Origin: Puccinia triticina
Lineage: Eukaryota > Basidiomycota > Pucciniomycetes > Pucciniales > Pucciniaceae
DNA length: 64,000 nucleotides
Direction of reading: 5' to 3'
Assembly: GCF_026914185.1 (NCBI RefSeq)
Contig: NC_070566.1
Span: 1,426,001 to 1,490,000, forward strand
Shown: positions 33,865 through 45,463 of the stretch, piece by piece
Layout: the number at the start of each line of letters is the position of its first letter
Numbering within the stretch: position 1 is the stretch's first letter
The notes under the pieces: model-generated
Seen by the model: only the letters and a program-made list of their open reading frames with translations
Told to the model about the DNA's origin: nothing
Database searches by the model: none
Translations under genes and position numbers: made by a program

Positions 33865-34600
33865 TCGACAAGGAACGGTTGCCTCGGCGCCGCGACCAGA
33901 ACAGAGTACAAGTTAAATTATCCCATGGCTAAGATCCAACCAAGATCCAACGAACCCAAAACCTCCAAGTCCCAACAAGGAACGGTCGCCTCGGCGCCGT
34001 GACCAAACAGGGCATAAGTTAGAATCATCTCACAGCTGAGATCGAACCAAGATCCAACAGCCCAATGTTCTCCCTCCACGTCTCAACAAGGAACGGTTGC
34101 CTCGGCACCGCGACCAAAACAGAGTACGAGTTAAATTATCCCCTGAGCATAAGTTAACTCATCTTATAGCTGAGTCCAATGGCACCAAAGACCTCTAACT
34201 CCCAACAAGGAACGGTTGCTTTGGCTCCGCGACCAAAACAGAGCTTAAGTCAAATCACCTCAGAGTTGAGAATAGATCCAACCAAGATCCATCAGCCCAA
34301 GCCTCTATATGAGTATAGACAAGGAATGGTCGCCTCGGCGCCAAGACCAAGGTTGAGCACAAGTTAGAATCCACACATTGCTGAGAACCAACCAGGATCT
34401 AACAGCCCAAATCTATCAGTCTTGACAAGAGATTATTGCTTTGGTAACACAACCAAACACAGTACATGTTTAAATCATCCCATTGCCAGGATCCAACCAA
34501 GATCCAATGGCCTAAACCTTTAAGTCCCAACAAGGAACGTTCGCTTTGGCCCCGTGACCAAACAGAGCGCAAACCAAATGTTCCAAGTCTTGCCACAGAA
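33865..34600. repeat. Tandem satellite, 7 units of about 104-118 bp
   Basis: Each unit opens with CAACAAGGAACGGTCGCCTC or a variant, then GGCGCCGCGACCAAA, ACAGAGTACAAGTTA, ATCATCCCA, GCTGAGA and CCAACCAAGATCCAACAGCCC. Units begin near 33868, 33973, 34084, 34202, 34318, 34424 and 34526. Divergence of 10-25 percent indicates an old array. Confidence 0.8.
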
Positions 34601-37600
34601 CCTCAGTGTCCCCAAATTCAAATCAACATAGCCTTGAGGTTGTTAGCCAAAGGCCCAATGGACGGCAACCCAGACTCCATAGCCTAAACGGTGGCAAAGG
34701 CACCATGAAATTTGAAATTCTCCTGGTTTCATTCCAACTTCTATGTAGACAGAATTGTCTTTCGAAGGCACCTCCATATCTCTCTCTTCAGTTCATATCC
34801 CTTGCACCCCCCTCATTTTTTTTTTTTTTTTTTTTTTTTTTTCCCCTCGCTCTCTTAAGGTAACTGGAATTCTCATAATTTATCCTCTTCTCATATCCCC
34901 ACTCCGTCCTCACCCTGAAGACCCTTCTTGCCCTCTTCCTGATCTCCACCACATCCCTTCTCTAATCCAACACACAGTGTTTGGTCATGTGCGCACTGCA
35001 GGACATTCGTATCTCCGTACATAGTTGCAGCATCGGAAAATGCCCAAATACTTACTTCCCAATTACACAACACACCAAAGGAAAGACGTGCCAACAGTGT
35101 ACCCTCCAAGTGTGCGAACCAGGTCAAGTTATCATCAGAGTATCCCTTATACCGGTGGTCACCCAGATCGCTAGTTACCATAACCCTCAATTGCAAATAC
35201 CATAGATAACACTCAGTTTACCCAAGATTTATGAATAGTACTCTTGTAAAACCAAAAGTGAATCCAGTGCAATGACATGAACAAATTCAGAGCCAAACAC
35301 AAAAAGAGACACTTTACTTCTCTGAAGGAACCTGGCCCTGGTAAGGTAAAACCTGAGGTACCCAGAGGAAAGATTGTCCCAAAAGAGCAGTCAATAACGA
35401 GCAATAACACCATTTGAGGCTCAAGTAGATGGGCCAATATCTCTCGCAATCAAATGCCACACACATATACAAGACAAAGCACCAAATGGAATCACATCCA
35501 TCCAAAAGCAACACATACCAAAATTGGGGGATGGGTGTTATCGCCGATAGGCCCAATTTTGGCCCTGTGCAAGGTAAGATGCACGTAGTTGCAAATTCAT
35601 TCCCATCAATTTTGACGGGCATCCCTAGGAAACAAAGAACAAACACCTGGTTGCGAGACCACTCCTGCACTAGACATGTCTTCCAAAGAGAAATGACATA
35701 TGTACTAGACCATCTTGGAAGCCCTCAGTCCAACGCCAATATGTACCGAATACGTGCTCTCCCACCGTGGAGGGCTCACTGGTCTCTAGCCAAATCTACT
35801 CGACTCGTCCATCCTCCGAAGGTGACCTCCAGACTTCCATCCACCTACAGAGTCGTCGCAATCAGTTTCTAACCCCCCTACTTGGCTTGACCGCACCAGT
35901 CCTTGGGCCGTTCAACTTCCTATCCGTCTCTGACCCTTTTTGACCTCGCACACTCGCTTCAAAGGCCTGGATTGAATGATGATAATCTCGGGCTAAGAAA
36001 GGTACCCCCAATACTTGCAGTCGTAGACTTCAAAGGGCAACCCCCCCTCACGAACAAACAGACTTAAGTAGGCACTGCTATTAAGCTGCTACATCAGCCC
36101 TACATCTCCCAAATCGCTCAGTGGAGAACAAAGGGGAAAGGCTTTGAGATCTCATCCTGGAGCCTCATGGATTTCACCAGCGCGCTGTTTGACGAGGTCT
36201 CCTTTGGAGCAGCACATTGACAACATGAAATCATCTGCTTCCCATTCTTGATGCAGCAATGAGAGATTGGCGCTGTTAGGCATGAAGCTTGAACAAGACT
36301 TGTACCCTCGACAAGATCTGTTTAAACTATTATGGTGATGAGGGCTGCTTAAGTACGACGACAGTAGGTGGGGAGAAGTGTTATCGCATAACAGCCTTCC
36401 TCCAAGTCCGACCAAGAGCCCATCCAGACTCCGCTCAAGTGTGTCAAGTGATCCGGTGTGGGTCGCCAACATTTGGTTCCGAGACTCACCCGAACTTCTG
36501 CCCTCCTGGTAACCGCCAAGGCCATGTAGAATAAAATAACCGTTAAAATCTGGTTCATACAGAAACTCAAATGCTGCAGCTAGCCTACTGGCGGGTAGAA
36601 CATCATTCTGAGGAAAGCCAACCACCCGAGGCCCTTGACCCTATGACCAACGAGTTGAGCCTGAGGACTTCCTAATATCCAAAGCTGCAGAAATGCAAGG
36701 CAGCTCAGAATTGCTGTTTGCATATGTGAGACACAATGTAGCATAGAAGGCACACCCAGGCGTCTACAAAAGATCGTCGATCACTTTGGGATCGACACTC
36801 TTGATGCGAAAGAATTGGACCTAAGGAGTCTTTCGAAACACTGCTTCTCAGCCCCGAGACGCGGGCGGGAACTAACAGATTACCAATCCCCAGTGATCGG
36901 AAGCGAAGGCCTGGCAACTGCCAATAGAAGAGACAGCAGGGTCCTTCTACCTCTGACCTGTCTCAAAGATCATCTGCTGATCCGTTGCCCTACTCATCTC
37001 ATATTTCAATCAGAACAGACCGTGCCGAGAAATCATCACGCCAGCTATGTCCCAAGAAGACTAATAACTCAGCTCTAGGTGATGAATATGTAGTACACCA
37101 GCTAGATGCTAGCGTAGGCGTTAGACGCTTCGAACCAAACCACCTGGAGACACCCCCAGTTGTGTTTCACAACCACTCAGATCCTAGGCCCGCGTCGGCG
37201 GGGAACGATCTGTGAAACAATCTCAAGGCCAAGAGATATCACTTCTTGACTCAGCCATGGTAAACCAACCAACAAGCGTCTACCAAACATGTATGCTGGC
37301 TCAGACGTTGGACCAAAGTGATACCGAGGAGAATACTCTAGAGAGACAAGGGGGCCCTCTCCCTCCCCCAAGGACTCCCATAAATCCCATTCCCTTAGGC
37401 TCGGGAGAGCGGCAGGATGGGCTCTGGCGCCCGGCTCCGACCTGCCCTGGTCGGAGTTATGGGTCTAGCGCCTTTGCCCTCACACCCTTGGGTGTCTGTC
37501 TGCTCCGGGAGGATCCGCTCCGCTGTCCTCTCCTCCCTCGGGAGCTTCTCGCAGACATGTCTTCCCTCCCGGAAGACTCTGTGCTAGGGAAGCTTAAAGA

Positions 37601-38830
37601 GAGACAAGTACAGTGGATCGGAGATTAAACCTCCCCCCGACCCGCACACGAGAGTCTTGGGAAACCACTCTCTGGTTTTCGGGGCTCTCAAAATGTGAGC
37701 AGCCAGTTGAGTGAGCCAATAAGCTAAACAGGCTAATGTGCATAGCGACATGCTAGCCACAACTGTGCCCTGCGTTCCACGCCTTCCTATGAGCTAGGCG
37801 ACATCAAGCACGGTACAACAGTACCCTGCGCTCCGCAGCTCTTGAGGGCGACAGCGGTTGTCCGTACCCCTCAGAGTCTTCAGCGAGACCTCCCCGCGGC
37901 GTCTAGGTTAGAATGGATGGCTTGTAACAGCATCTTTTGCTACACGCCGGGGGTACTTCCTGGCGAGCGAGATTGTGGATACGACGCGTGACACCGGTTC
38001 CGTGAAAACCGCGTGGAATTCACTGCGCCCCACGTCGCCATCACCATCCCGTCGAAAATGGGTGGTGACGATGTGATATCCAGTCGGCTCCACCCTCCTG
38101 GGATCTCCTCGTGATAGAATCACAGTGGAGCCGACAACTGCACCCTCCTGGGATCTCCTCGTGATAGAATCACGGTGGAGCCGACAACTGTGTAAAACAG
38201 CGCATCCTCGTGGTTCCCACAGATGGGGAATCCACGGCCGTTGCTTGGATGCCCGGTGGAGCCGATGGGAACAATTCCATGGCGTTCGTGGGTTCCACGT
38301 CAATCCTTTCGAGCCGTGAGAGGCGAGACTTGTGTGTTTGTTCTCAAGTCCCTCTTAAGTCCCACAACAACCAGCAGCCCTCCCACTCAACAATCATGTG
38401 TCATCCTGCAGACCCAGCCACCATCACCACCCCGCTTCGACCAGATCGACCGATGGAAAGATATCGATCAGTATCGAATACGAACTGTTCGTCAGGGTCC
38501 AGAAGAACGGCCAATCCGAGTCGAAGATGATGCGGATGTCGTCAGGGATTCAAACAGCGCCCTCAGGAAGCGGGCCCGAACACCCAACTATCCTCCTCCA
38601 CCGACACCAAGACCCCGCCGCTCAAAATAGTTGTTTCAAAGCTTTTATTTTCCACTTTTCTCCTTTCTATCCACTACTCCATGGAATGATAAACCAATGA
38701 ATGAACACTTGTTTTTTCACTCTACACTGGCTCTTAGATCACTTGTGTCTCTATTTCAACTACTCAGTAATATATATATTTATATATCTTACTCTAAAAC
38801 TGCTAGTGAGTGTCCAATTGAGGTCAAATT
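34601..38830. other. Long gene-free stretch
   Basis: A run of about 30 T lies at 34818-34842 region. No family is recognisable in any frame. A 38223-38630 plus-strand frame ends in a basic Pro-rich tail (RKRARTPNYPPPP) and could be a gene remnant, but I cannot support it. The 37400-37640 segment shares the phrase GAGTTATGGGT.TAGCGC with the DIRS 3' region. A 50-bp unit is duplicated in tandem at 38091-38190. Confidence 0.4.
38091..38190. repeat. 50-bp tandem duplication
   Basis: CACCCTCCTGGGATCTCCTC..GTGGAGCCGACAACTG occurs twice in a row (38091-38140, 38141-38190) with one substitution. Confidence 0.9.
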
Positions 38831-38936
38831 TAAGCTGTGGCAGAGGCACTGTAAGCTGGGGAGGAGGCACTCTAAGCTGGGGAGGAGGCACTCTAAGCTG
38901 GGGAGGAGGCACTCTAAGCTGGGGAGGAGGCACTCT
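38831..38936. repeat. 21-bp tandem repeat, five units
   Basis: TAAGCTGGGGAGGAGGCACTC repeats four times almost identically (from 38852) after one diverged unit (38831). It lies about 220 bp beyond the stop codon of the transposase gene, where subterminal repeats of a DNA transposon would be expected. Confidence 0.85.
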
Positions 38937-39153
38937 GAACTGATGTGGCAGATGGACTCCAAACATTGTTATTATAAGATTCACATCATATTTTCTCAAA
39001 AAAATCATATACTTTTTCATAAAAACACCTGTCAACTGTTTGGTTATCTTATTAGGCTACTCTGCTCCTATTTGATAATTATAGATCAAACAATAAGACT
39101 AACTCAGAAATCAACTACACAGTCTTGATTGCTTACTGTATCAGGCATTGCAT

Positions 39154-42100
39154 TCATTTCTTTTTCTGCAATTGTTTCAAATATTCACGTTGTTCTACCA
39201 CTCTACCATGTAAAAATTCACGTTTTGCCACCACTCTATCATATTCCTTCTTCACAGTGTTGATGGTCTTTTCAAAAGCTCCCCCATCTTTGCACACTAG
39301 GGTGTGCTTAGCCATACAGTGTTGATATTTTTGCCGCCAGGCTAATTGTGCTTCTGAAATTGTCTCTCCCACATATCCAGCTGGTGTTGGGACTAGTAAA
39401 TGATCCTTATCTACGAATGTGATAGCAACAAAATGTGCCTTTGATGGAATCAAAGCAAATGTAATTGGCTGATTGTCATTTGGTAGAACAAAGTCCGGGA
39501 AAAATGATGTACTTTCATATGGCAAATAGAAACAAACTGGGGTCTGATATGTATTTGAAATAATTTTTCCCATTCCTGGCATTGTCATCCAATATTCCAC
39601 CCCACATGGTTCAGGAGACGGCGCATTCAAAATCTTTAAATGTTCTTCAACAGTGTAGAAAGGGTTGGATTTTTGGTAAAAGACTCTCCTGTTCTTCAAC
39701 TCTTCTGATAGCTCATGCCGTATGTTCATATAGTCTTCTTCTCCTCTTCCCAAAAGGAATGCTACAGACCTGAATCCACAGTGCCCATCTCCTTTAACAT
39801 TAAAAATTTGTTTCACCCACGGCTGGATTGGGGTTGGAATTTCCCATATGTAGTCATCTCTCATATCAGGTGGATGAGGTTTTGGTCCTAAATGAAAAGA
39901 GTCTGAAAGTGTTCTATGACTTGAGAAAGTCTTGGGTGTTGATGTTGAGGAATTGAATATTTTATTATTTCCTTGGTTTGCTTCCTCTCCTTTAACTAGC
40001 TGATTTGAGAAAGTTTTGGGTGTTAATACCTCTGATAGTCTGGGGTCAATGGACTTGGAGATTGGACCACGTAATGAATTGTACAAAGAATGATGGTTGA
40101 TGGATATTGGATTCAACACAGATACTGAATCAGAGATGCTTTTTCTTCTCTTAGCAGTTTCTGATTGGCTGTACTTTGTGGATAAGTTTGAAGGGATACA
40201 CTGAATATGCATAATTGATTGGGGGGAATATGATCCATTTAAACCAGGAGAATTTTCAACGCTCATTCTTTTTTGAGTGTGGAGTGGTGCATTTTGATAA
40301 TGCTGCATAATTGTTTGGGGAGAATATGATTCATTAAAACCAGGAGAATTTGGAATGCTTGCACCCATTCTTTTTTGAGTGTGGAGTGGTGCATTTTGAG
40401 AGTAGTTTCCTAGTAGGCTGTGCTGCATCTGACTACCTGGATAATGTGAATCATGCCCACTGTGAATGAGTGGCGCGGGGGGAGCTTGGAGCCCTTGAAT
40501 ACTGGCATTAATCTTTATCTGTGATTTACTAGGATTCTGAACAAATTGTTTGGTTTGAGGGGCTGCTACTGAATAAGATGTGTTCATCTGAGGTTGAAAA
40601 TTCTGATGACTTATGAGAGATGTCAAATATTTTTGGGGGGGTGTTTTTGAGGTTGTCTGAGGGACCTGTCCATTTAACAAGGGGTTCCCCTTTTTTTGGG
40701 CTGGGTTTTTGGTTTTTGTGTTTGGCTGATAAGGTTTATTGTTCCACGTTTCCATGCCTCTTCTGGTGGCATCTTCCCATTCATCTGCTGTAACTCGTGG
40801 AAATGACAACCTGGATTCATTCCTGTGGTATATCATTGATCTTAATGAACATGCATTAAGTATATAACTATGATTTTGGCTGTGGTCATGCTTGACATTA
40901 TACTTGGAGGTTTGGCCTTCTTGCCTACCTACTCTGTCTGTTTTCTCATGAACTACCTGGCACCCTGCGTCATTGCAGTTATGCTGGAAATTGAGACAAC
41001 AAATTACATCCTTTCACACAAATTCTCGGTCAGATTTGTAGAATATATATGTGATTTGAAAGCCACACAAATTGGTTGACTCACCACAGCTCTGACATAG
41101 AGATATGTATTTGTGCCCTGGTATTCCCGCATTTGATAAAAAGCATGGACTCCAGATGATTTGTAAGTGTGGACTTCTACAAAAAAGGTACTTGATGAAT
41201 GTTCTGCTTGCCAAATTGAAATCACATATCCAACAATTGGATATTTCTTGGGTCTGCGTATCTACATGTACCATTGGATTGATAAGTATATGTTGTTCAT
41301 CTTCATACTACATATTTCATACTTACCAATACAAAAATGCCTGTCTGGACTATATCATGCTCTCCAGTTTTGATACTTGTTACCCTTTTCCACTTTATTT
41401 CCGGGAAATTCTCATAAAGGAAACTTGGAATAGCCACTTCATTTTGAGGCACTGCTTCATTGTACAATATTGGATACCTTATGGGTTCTGAAAGGTCAAT
41501 CCCCATGAGTTTTTGTACCTCTTTATTGAATTTAAATATATGAGTGATCTCCTTTGAAGGTCGGAAATAATACCTCTTGACATAATTATAGAGCAAAACA
41601 CCAGACAGTATGAGCCTCATTGCTTGATAATTTGAGAAGGTGTTTGCTATGTCCCTCCCTGGGGCTTGACGGTTGGAATGAATTGAAGCATTCCTCATTA
41701 TTCCATTGTATGATTCAAATTTCTCAAATGAAAACAAGCTAGGTGGACCAAACCGCCTGACCGATTCGGGAAGATGGAGGAGCATATGAAATTTAGCTTT
41801 ATTGACCCACTGTGCATTCATTCTCAAGATATGATACAGGAATATATCAATATGATGTTGCAGATCTTCAATGTATGTTTCCATGTTTTCGATTTTTGTT
41901 TGGTATACATATGTACACAGGTAACACAACGACATCCATATATCCCTTTGCTGCCTGTTCATAAATGGAAAGAAGACAAACGGGGCAGCTTGAACCACAA
42001 TCTTCATATGCTTTCCAATGAAACTCTTGTAGTGGGTGACCATAAACACCCCCCTCAAAGAAGGAATATTTAGTGCGCCTTTGTTGAAAGACTCCCATTT

Positions 42101-44605
42101 TCCCTCCAATTTCCGTCTGTCTGCCTCCCCAAGGCCTTCCATGAAGTCACGCAGAAGGTATCGAATGATTCCAAGCTGTAATACATGCAAGATCTCTACA
42201 GGCGTATCTTTACATCCATCAAATCCTGTTCCAAATTTGGAGGCTATCAGTATCAAACAGATGTAAATTTTCATCAGAGAGGCTCACCCTTCAAAGTGTA
42301 GAAACAATTATACAGCCTGTCTGGGCACTCTTTCTCTATGGCTTCTATCTCTTCTTTTTGACCTGGCTTATTTCTCTGGTGGTACCTCTCAACAAATTCC
42401 ACATTTATGTTGTCCTTAAGACCTTTTGCTTTGGTTTTGTCATCGTATGCGGTCTTGGCTTCATCTTTGGATTCTTGCCAACATTTCTTTATGGATGATA
42501 TTGTTTCTTCCCACTTGCGTGGAGGGGGGGGCTTGAAGGTGATTGTCAGGTCACATCCATGCATACTAAAAATGAATTTACTGAACTACTTACCACATGT
42601 CCCCCTGTGGTCAATCGGAAAAAATCTTTCACATAAGCCACGAGTGACTTATCCTCCTTCCTTACCACCAAAAGTTGACACATACGGCAAGGACTATTGG
42701 CATTTGCGGGCATGGGTGTACTGGTCATTTCTGCATGCATTGGAGAGTCCCCAAGCGCTACTAGTACAAAACTCATAATTAGTACCCTCTGATTCAGTAT
42801 GCTATCATAAGCAAAATGGCCATTGATGCTCATATCACTGGAAGGAATAATAAGTAATTCCACAAGTGTCAACATGATGCTGATCATGATTTTTAAATGG
42901 AAAATTAATGAACAACTTACTTAATTTCCTCAATAATTGGATCTGCCAACTCCAAGCAACTTGCTACATTGGAGGTTGCCACGAATTGACAATTGTACTC
43001 CTGATTTGACCAGTGTGGATGTAGTCCTGACAAAGTGAAATAATATGATATATGTTTGTTCCATTGTTTGGAGCAATTACCAGATGTGTCGTCTGCATAG
43101 AGTGTAAGTGGTACATGTCGGATGATGCAGTTTTGGGCCTTTTCCCGCCAAGGGTTGGGGAGTTCAATTTGGATTCTTTTTCCACTGTTATCTTCTTCTA
43201 TGAACACAATATTGGTCAAATTACCAAATCACGCTTGTTGTATATAATGATTGATGCACTCACCATAAAGATTATCACCAATTTTTATTGTAATGTATGT
43301 GCCATCTCCCATGGGAATTTCTGAGATTTCTGGATAAACCTTGTCAAAATCATTGATATCAACAACCCGCTGGTGCTGGGTTTCAGTGAATTTAATATCC
43401 GCCGGTATAATGATATCAAATGCATCTCCAGTTTCATGTGGCATAAATTCTGGTGAATAGCATTTTGCATACAACTTCCCCTTGGCCTTGTAAAAAAAGG
43501 TGGGAATCACCACTTCACCTGATTTCAGCTGTGTGGGTTCATATATGTAAAAATGCTTTGATTCAATGTGCACCATTTGCACCCGGATGTCACGTGGTAG
43601 ATCTTCTCTCCATTTGAAGCTTTGACAAAGGCTGTCAATTGGATCGCCACATGGGTCATGGGGATGAAATTCAAGATGCCCATTCACATATGGATTCAGC
43701 AATTCCTATGAAAAGGAAGAAAATGAAATCAGCTCAATACTCATTGCTTCTACAGTCAAAGAATTAACTACATTAGACAAGATTCCTTTGACACTAATGT
43801 GGAATATCTTATTATCCCACACACTGATAGATTCCTTATTGACAAAGTTCAGGAGCTTTCTTATTCTTTCTCTTGAATTACGTACAGCATCCCAATATGG
43901 CAGAGCTAATTTCTTCATTTTTAGGATAATCCTAAGTTGGAGGTATGTTACACGTGACATAAGAGTGTGCAAATATCCCATAATGAGGCATGCTATCAAA
44001 TCCTGGAAAGTAAGATGCAGAAATATCATGAGTAAAATGATAGAAACACAATCTCAAGTAGTAGGTCTTACTTCCTCACTGTTGAATGGATCCCAATTGA
44101 CCTTTGGTGCACCACCTGCTTGACGCGTGTCTTGTGCTTTTGCAAGAGTTATGGCCTCTTCACGTTGTTCAATTATTGATTCTCCAAACATATCCCAAGA
44201 GAGAAATTCATCAGAATACTCTGATGGGGCCTCGTGCCCCCCAGATGAATCTGAGCCGAATCCTACATCATCATCATCTCTGATGACATACTCAGGCTGG
44301 ATCACCTGGGGGAAGTGGAGTTCAGTTTCAACAGAATCTTGAGCTGGCCAGTCATGGTCCAAATCCATATCTGAAGGCCCCCGCTGTGCCACAGGACTTG
44401 TGTTTGCTTTTGTCAGCTCCCTGAGATGTAATTGGCTCAAAAGAACATTCTGCCTGACAGCATTCAGGTGTGCAGCTGAGTTCAAGTGCTGCGTGACAGA
44501 TTTCATTCTACGGCCATGACAGTAATGACATTGGTAACTTGCCTCCCCATGAGAATCTACAAACCTTGTGAATCCTGCCGGTCCATAGAGACAAATCCGG
44601 TCCAT
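39154..44605 (-). CDS. DNA transposase fused to a C-terminal OTU cysteine-protease domain
   Basis: Nine exons on the minus strand: 44605-44072, 44002-43772, 43705-43264, 43197-42921, 42837-42594, 42531-42288, 42243-41327, 41261-41085 and 40983-39154. All phases match, giving 1631 codons with no stop. The N-terminus has a C2H2-like finger (CHYC..HLNSAAHL). The transposase part shows features common to a large basidiomycete DNA-transposase family: LYADDTSGNCSKQWNKH, SNQEYNCQFVATSN, GDSPMHAEMTSTP then CRMC, DTPVEILHVLQLGI, KFHMLLHLPESVRRFGP, ESYNGIMR and SNRQAPGRD. The last exon opens with the usual HNC..C tail and continues in frame through about 300 Gln/Ser/Pro-rich residues into an OTU domain: DGHCGFR (Cys codon at 39780-39778) and AHFVAITF (His at 39435-39433). 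It ends in a basic coiled coil. I place it with CACTA/Plavaka/KDZ-like fungal elements; the exact superfamily is open. The donor of exon 2 (GTAGTT) is weak. Confidence 0.85.
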
Positions 44606-44619
44606 AGAGACAAATCAAA
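44582..44619. repeat. 20-bp tandem duplication at the transposase start
   Basis: GGTCCATAGAGACAAATC occurs twice in direct succession across the start codon region of the transposase. The second copy duplicates the ATG context on the minus strand. Confidence 0.75.
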
Positions 44620-45463
44620 GAATCAGAGCCAATCCTCATAACAACAAGCCAATAAGCCCTTACCTGCTATTTCCTCCATTTGGATATTTCTTTATGAAAT
44701 ACAAATCCTGATTTATTTCTGGTTTTCCAGATGCTTTTGGAACAGATAGGAGATAAAATAATCCAAATAGAAATGAACAGACTTTGATTTAAATGATGGA
44801 ATGAGTAAGTTGTTAGTAATATAAATATTTTTTGGATGTCTATTATCTCAATTTTTTGTGTCTGTGTGTATGGGATTTTATTTGGATAAAGTAAATATGC
44901 AGTAATAGAGATAAATCAGAGGTGTTAAATCTTACTGACTTATTAGAAAGTTAGAATTTTTTGCTTTTAACTCTATGGACTGTGAAATAAATGTTTAGGG
45001 GGATGTTTTTGGACTTCAGTTGAAATTTCCTCGGCAGTTTTGCATGGCATGTAGCTTATGTCAAGACAATGGATCTGACTCAAACTAATTCAGAGATAAC
45101 ACGGCTCAAATTGTGATGCTTTAATCTAAAAAGATGTTCTGCGGTCAGGTGCAATAAGAAGATCAGAGCCCAGTGAGGAAAGAATGGGGAGTGAAAGAGT
45201 GATCCGTCGAAATCACGGGAGTTGATATCATGTCGAGATCACCAAGTAGAATTTCAAATGTCTCATGTGATCGTGGTTCGCTTGCTCCGACCAGCGGGGA
45301 TCGCTCCAACCATCTCAGCCAAACTCATCCCACCAAGCAACCCCACCTCCGACAAGACTCGCCGCTCACAATAAAAGGAACGAATCTGTGGCAGGTAAGC
45401 TCGATCTCCCCACCCAGTTACAGTCCGTCAATACAGACCTGACACCCCTTCATTTGTGATATC
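44620..45463. other. Divergent intergenic region
   Basis: AT-rich, without a coding frame. It separates the transposase (minus) from the unknown gene at 45464 (plus). No terminal inverted repeat of a DNA transposon could be placed with confidence. Confidence 0.4.

Noticed and set aside
38223..38630. Gene ending in a basic Pro-rich tail
   Set aside because: Overlapping frames of equal length and a 50-bp tandem duplication in the 5' part; no splice structure could be confirmed.
39154..40836. OTU protein as a separate single-exon gene
   Set aside because: The exon is open upstream to 40983 in the same frame and encodes the usual transposase C-terminal tail, with matching splice phase to the preceding exon. 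A separate start cannot be fully excluded.
45230..45394. Upstream first exon for the 45.5-kb gene
   Set aside because: Joining it through 45489-45536 puts the next exon in a frame that hits a stop; starting at 45464 gives a clean chain.
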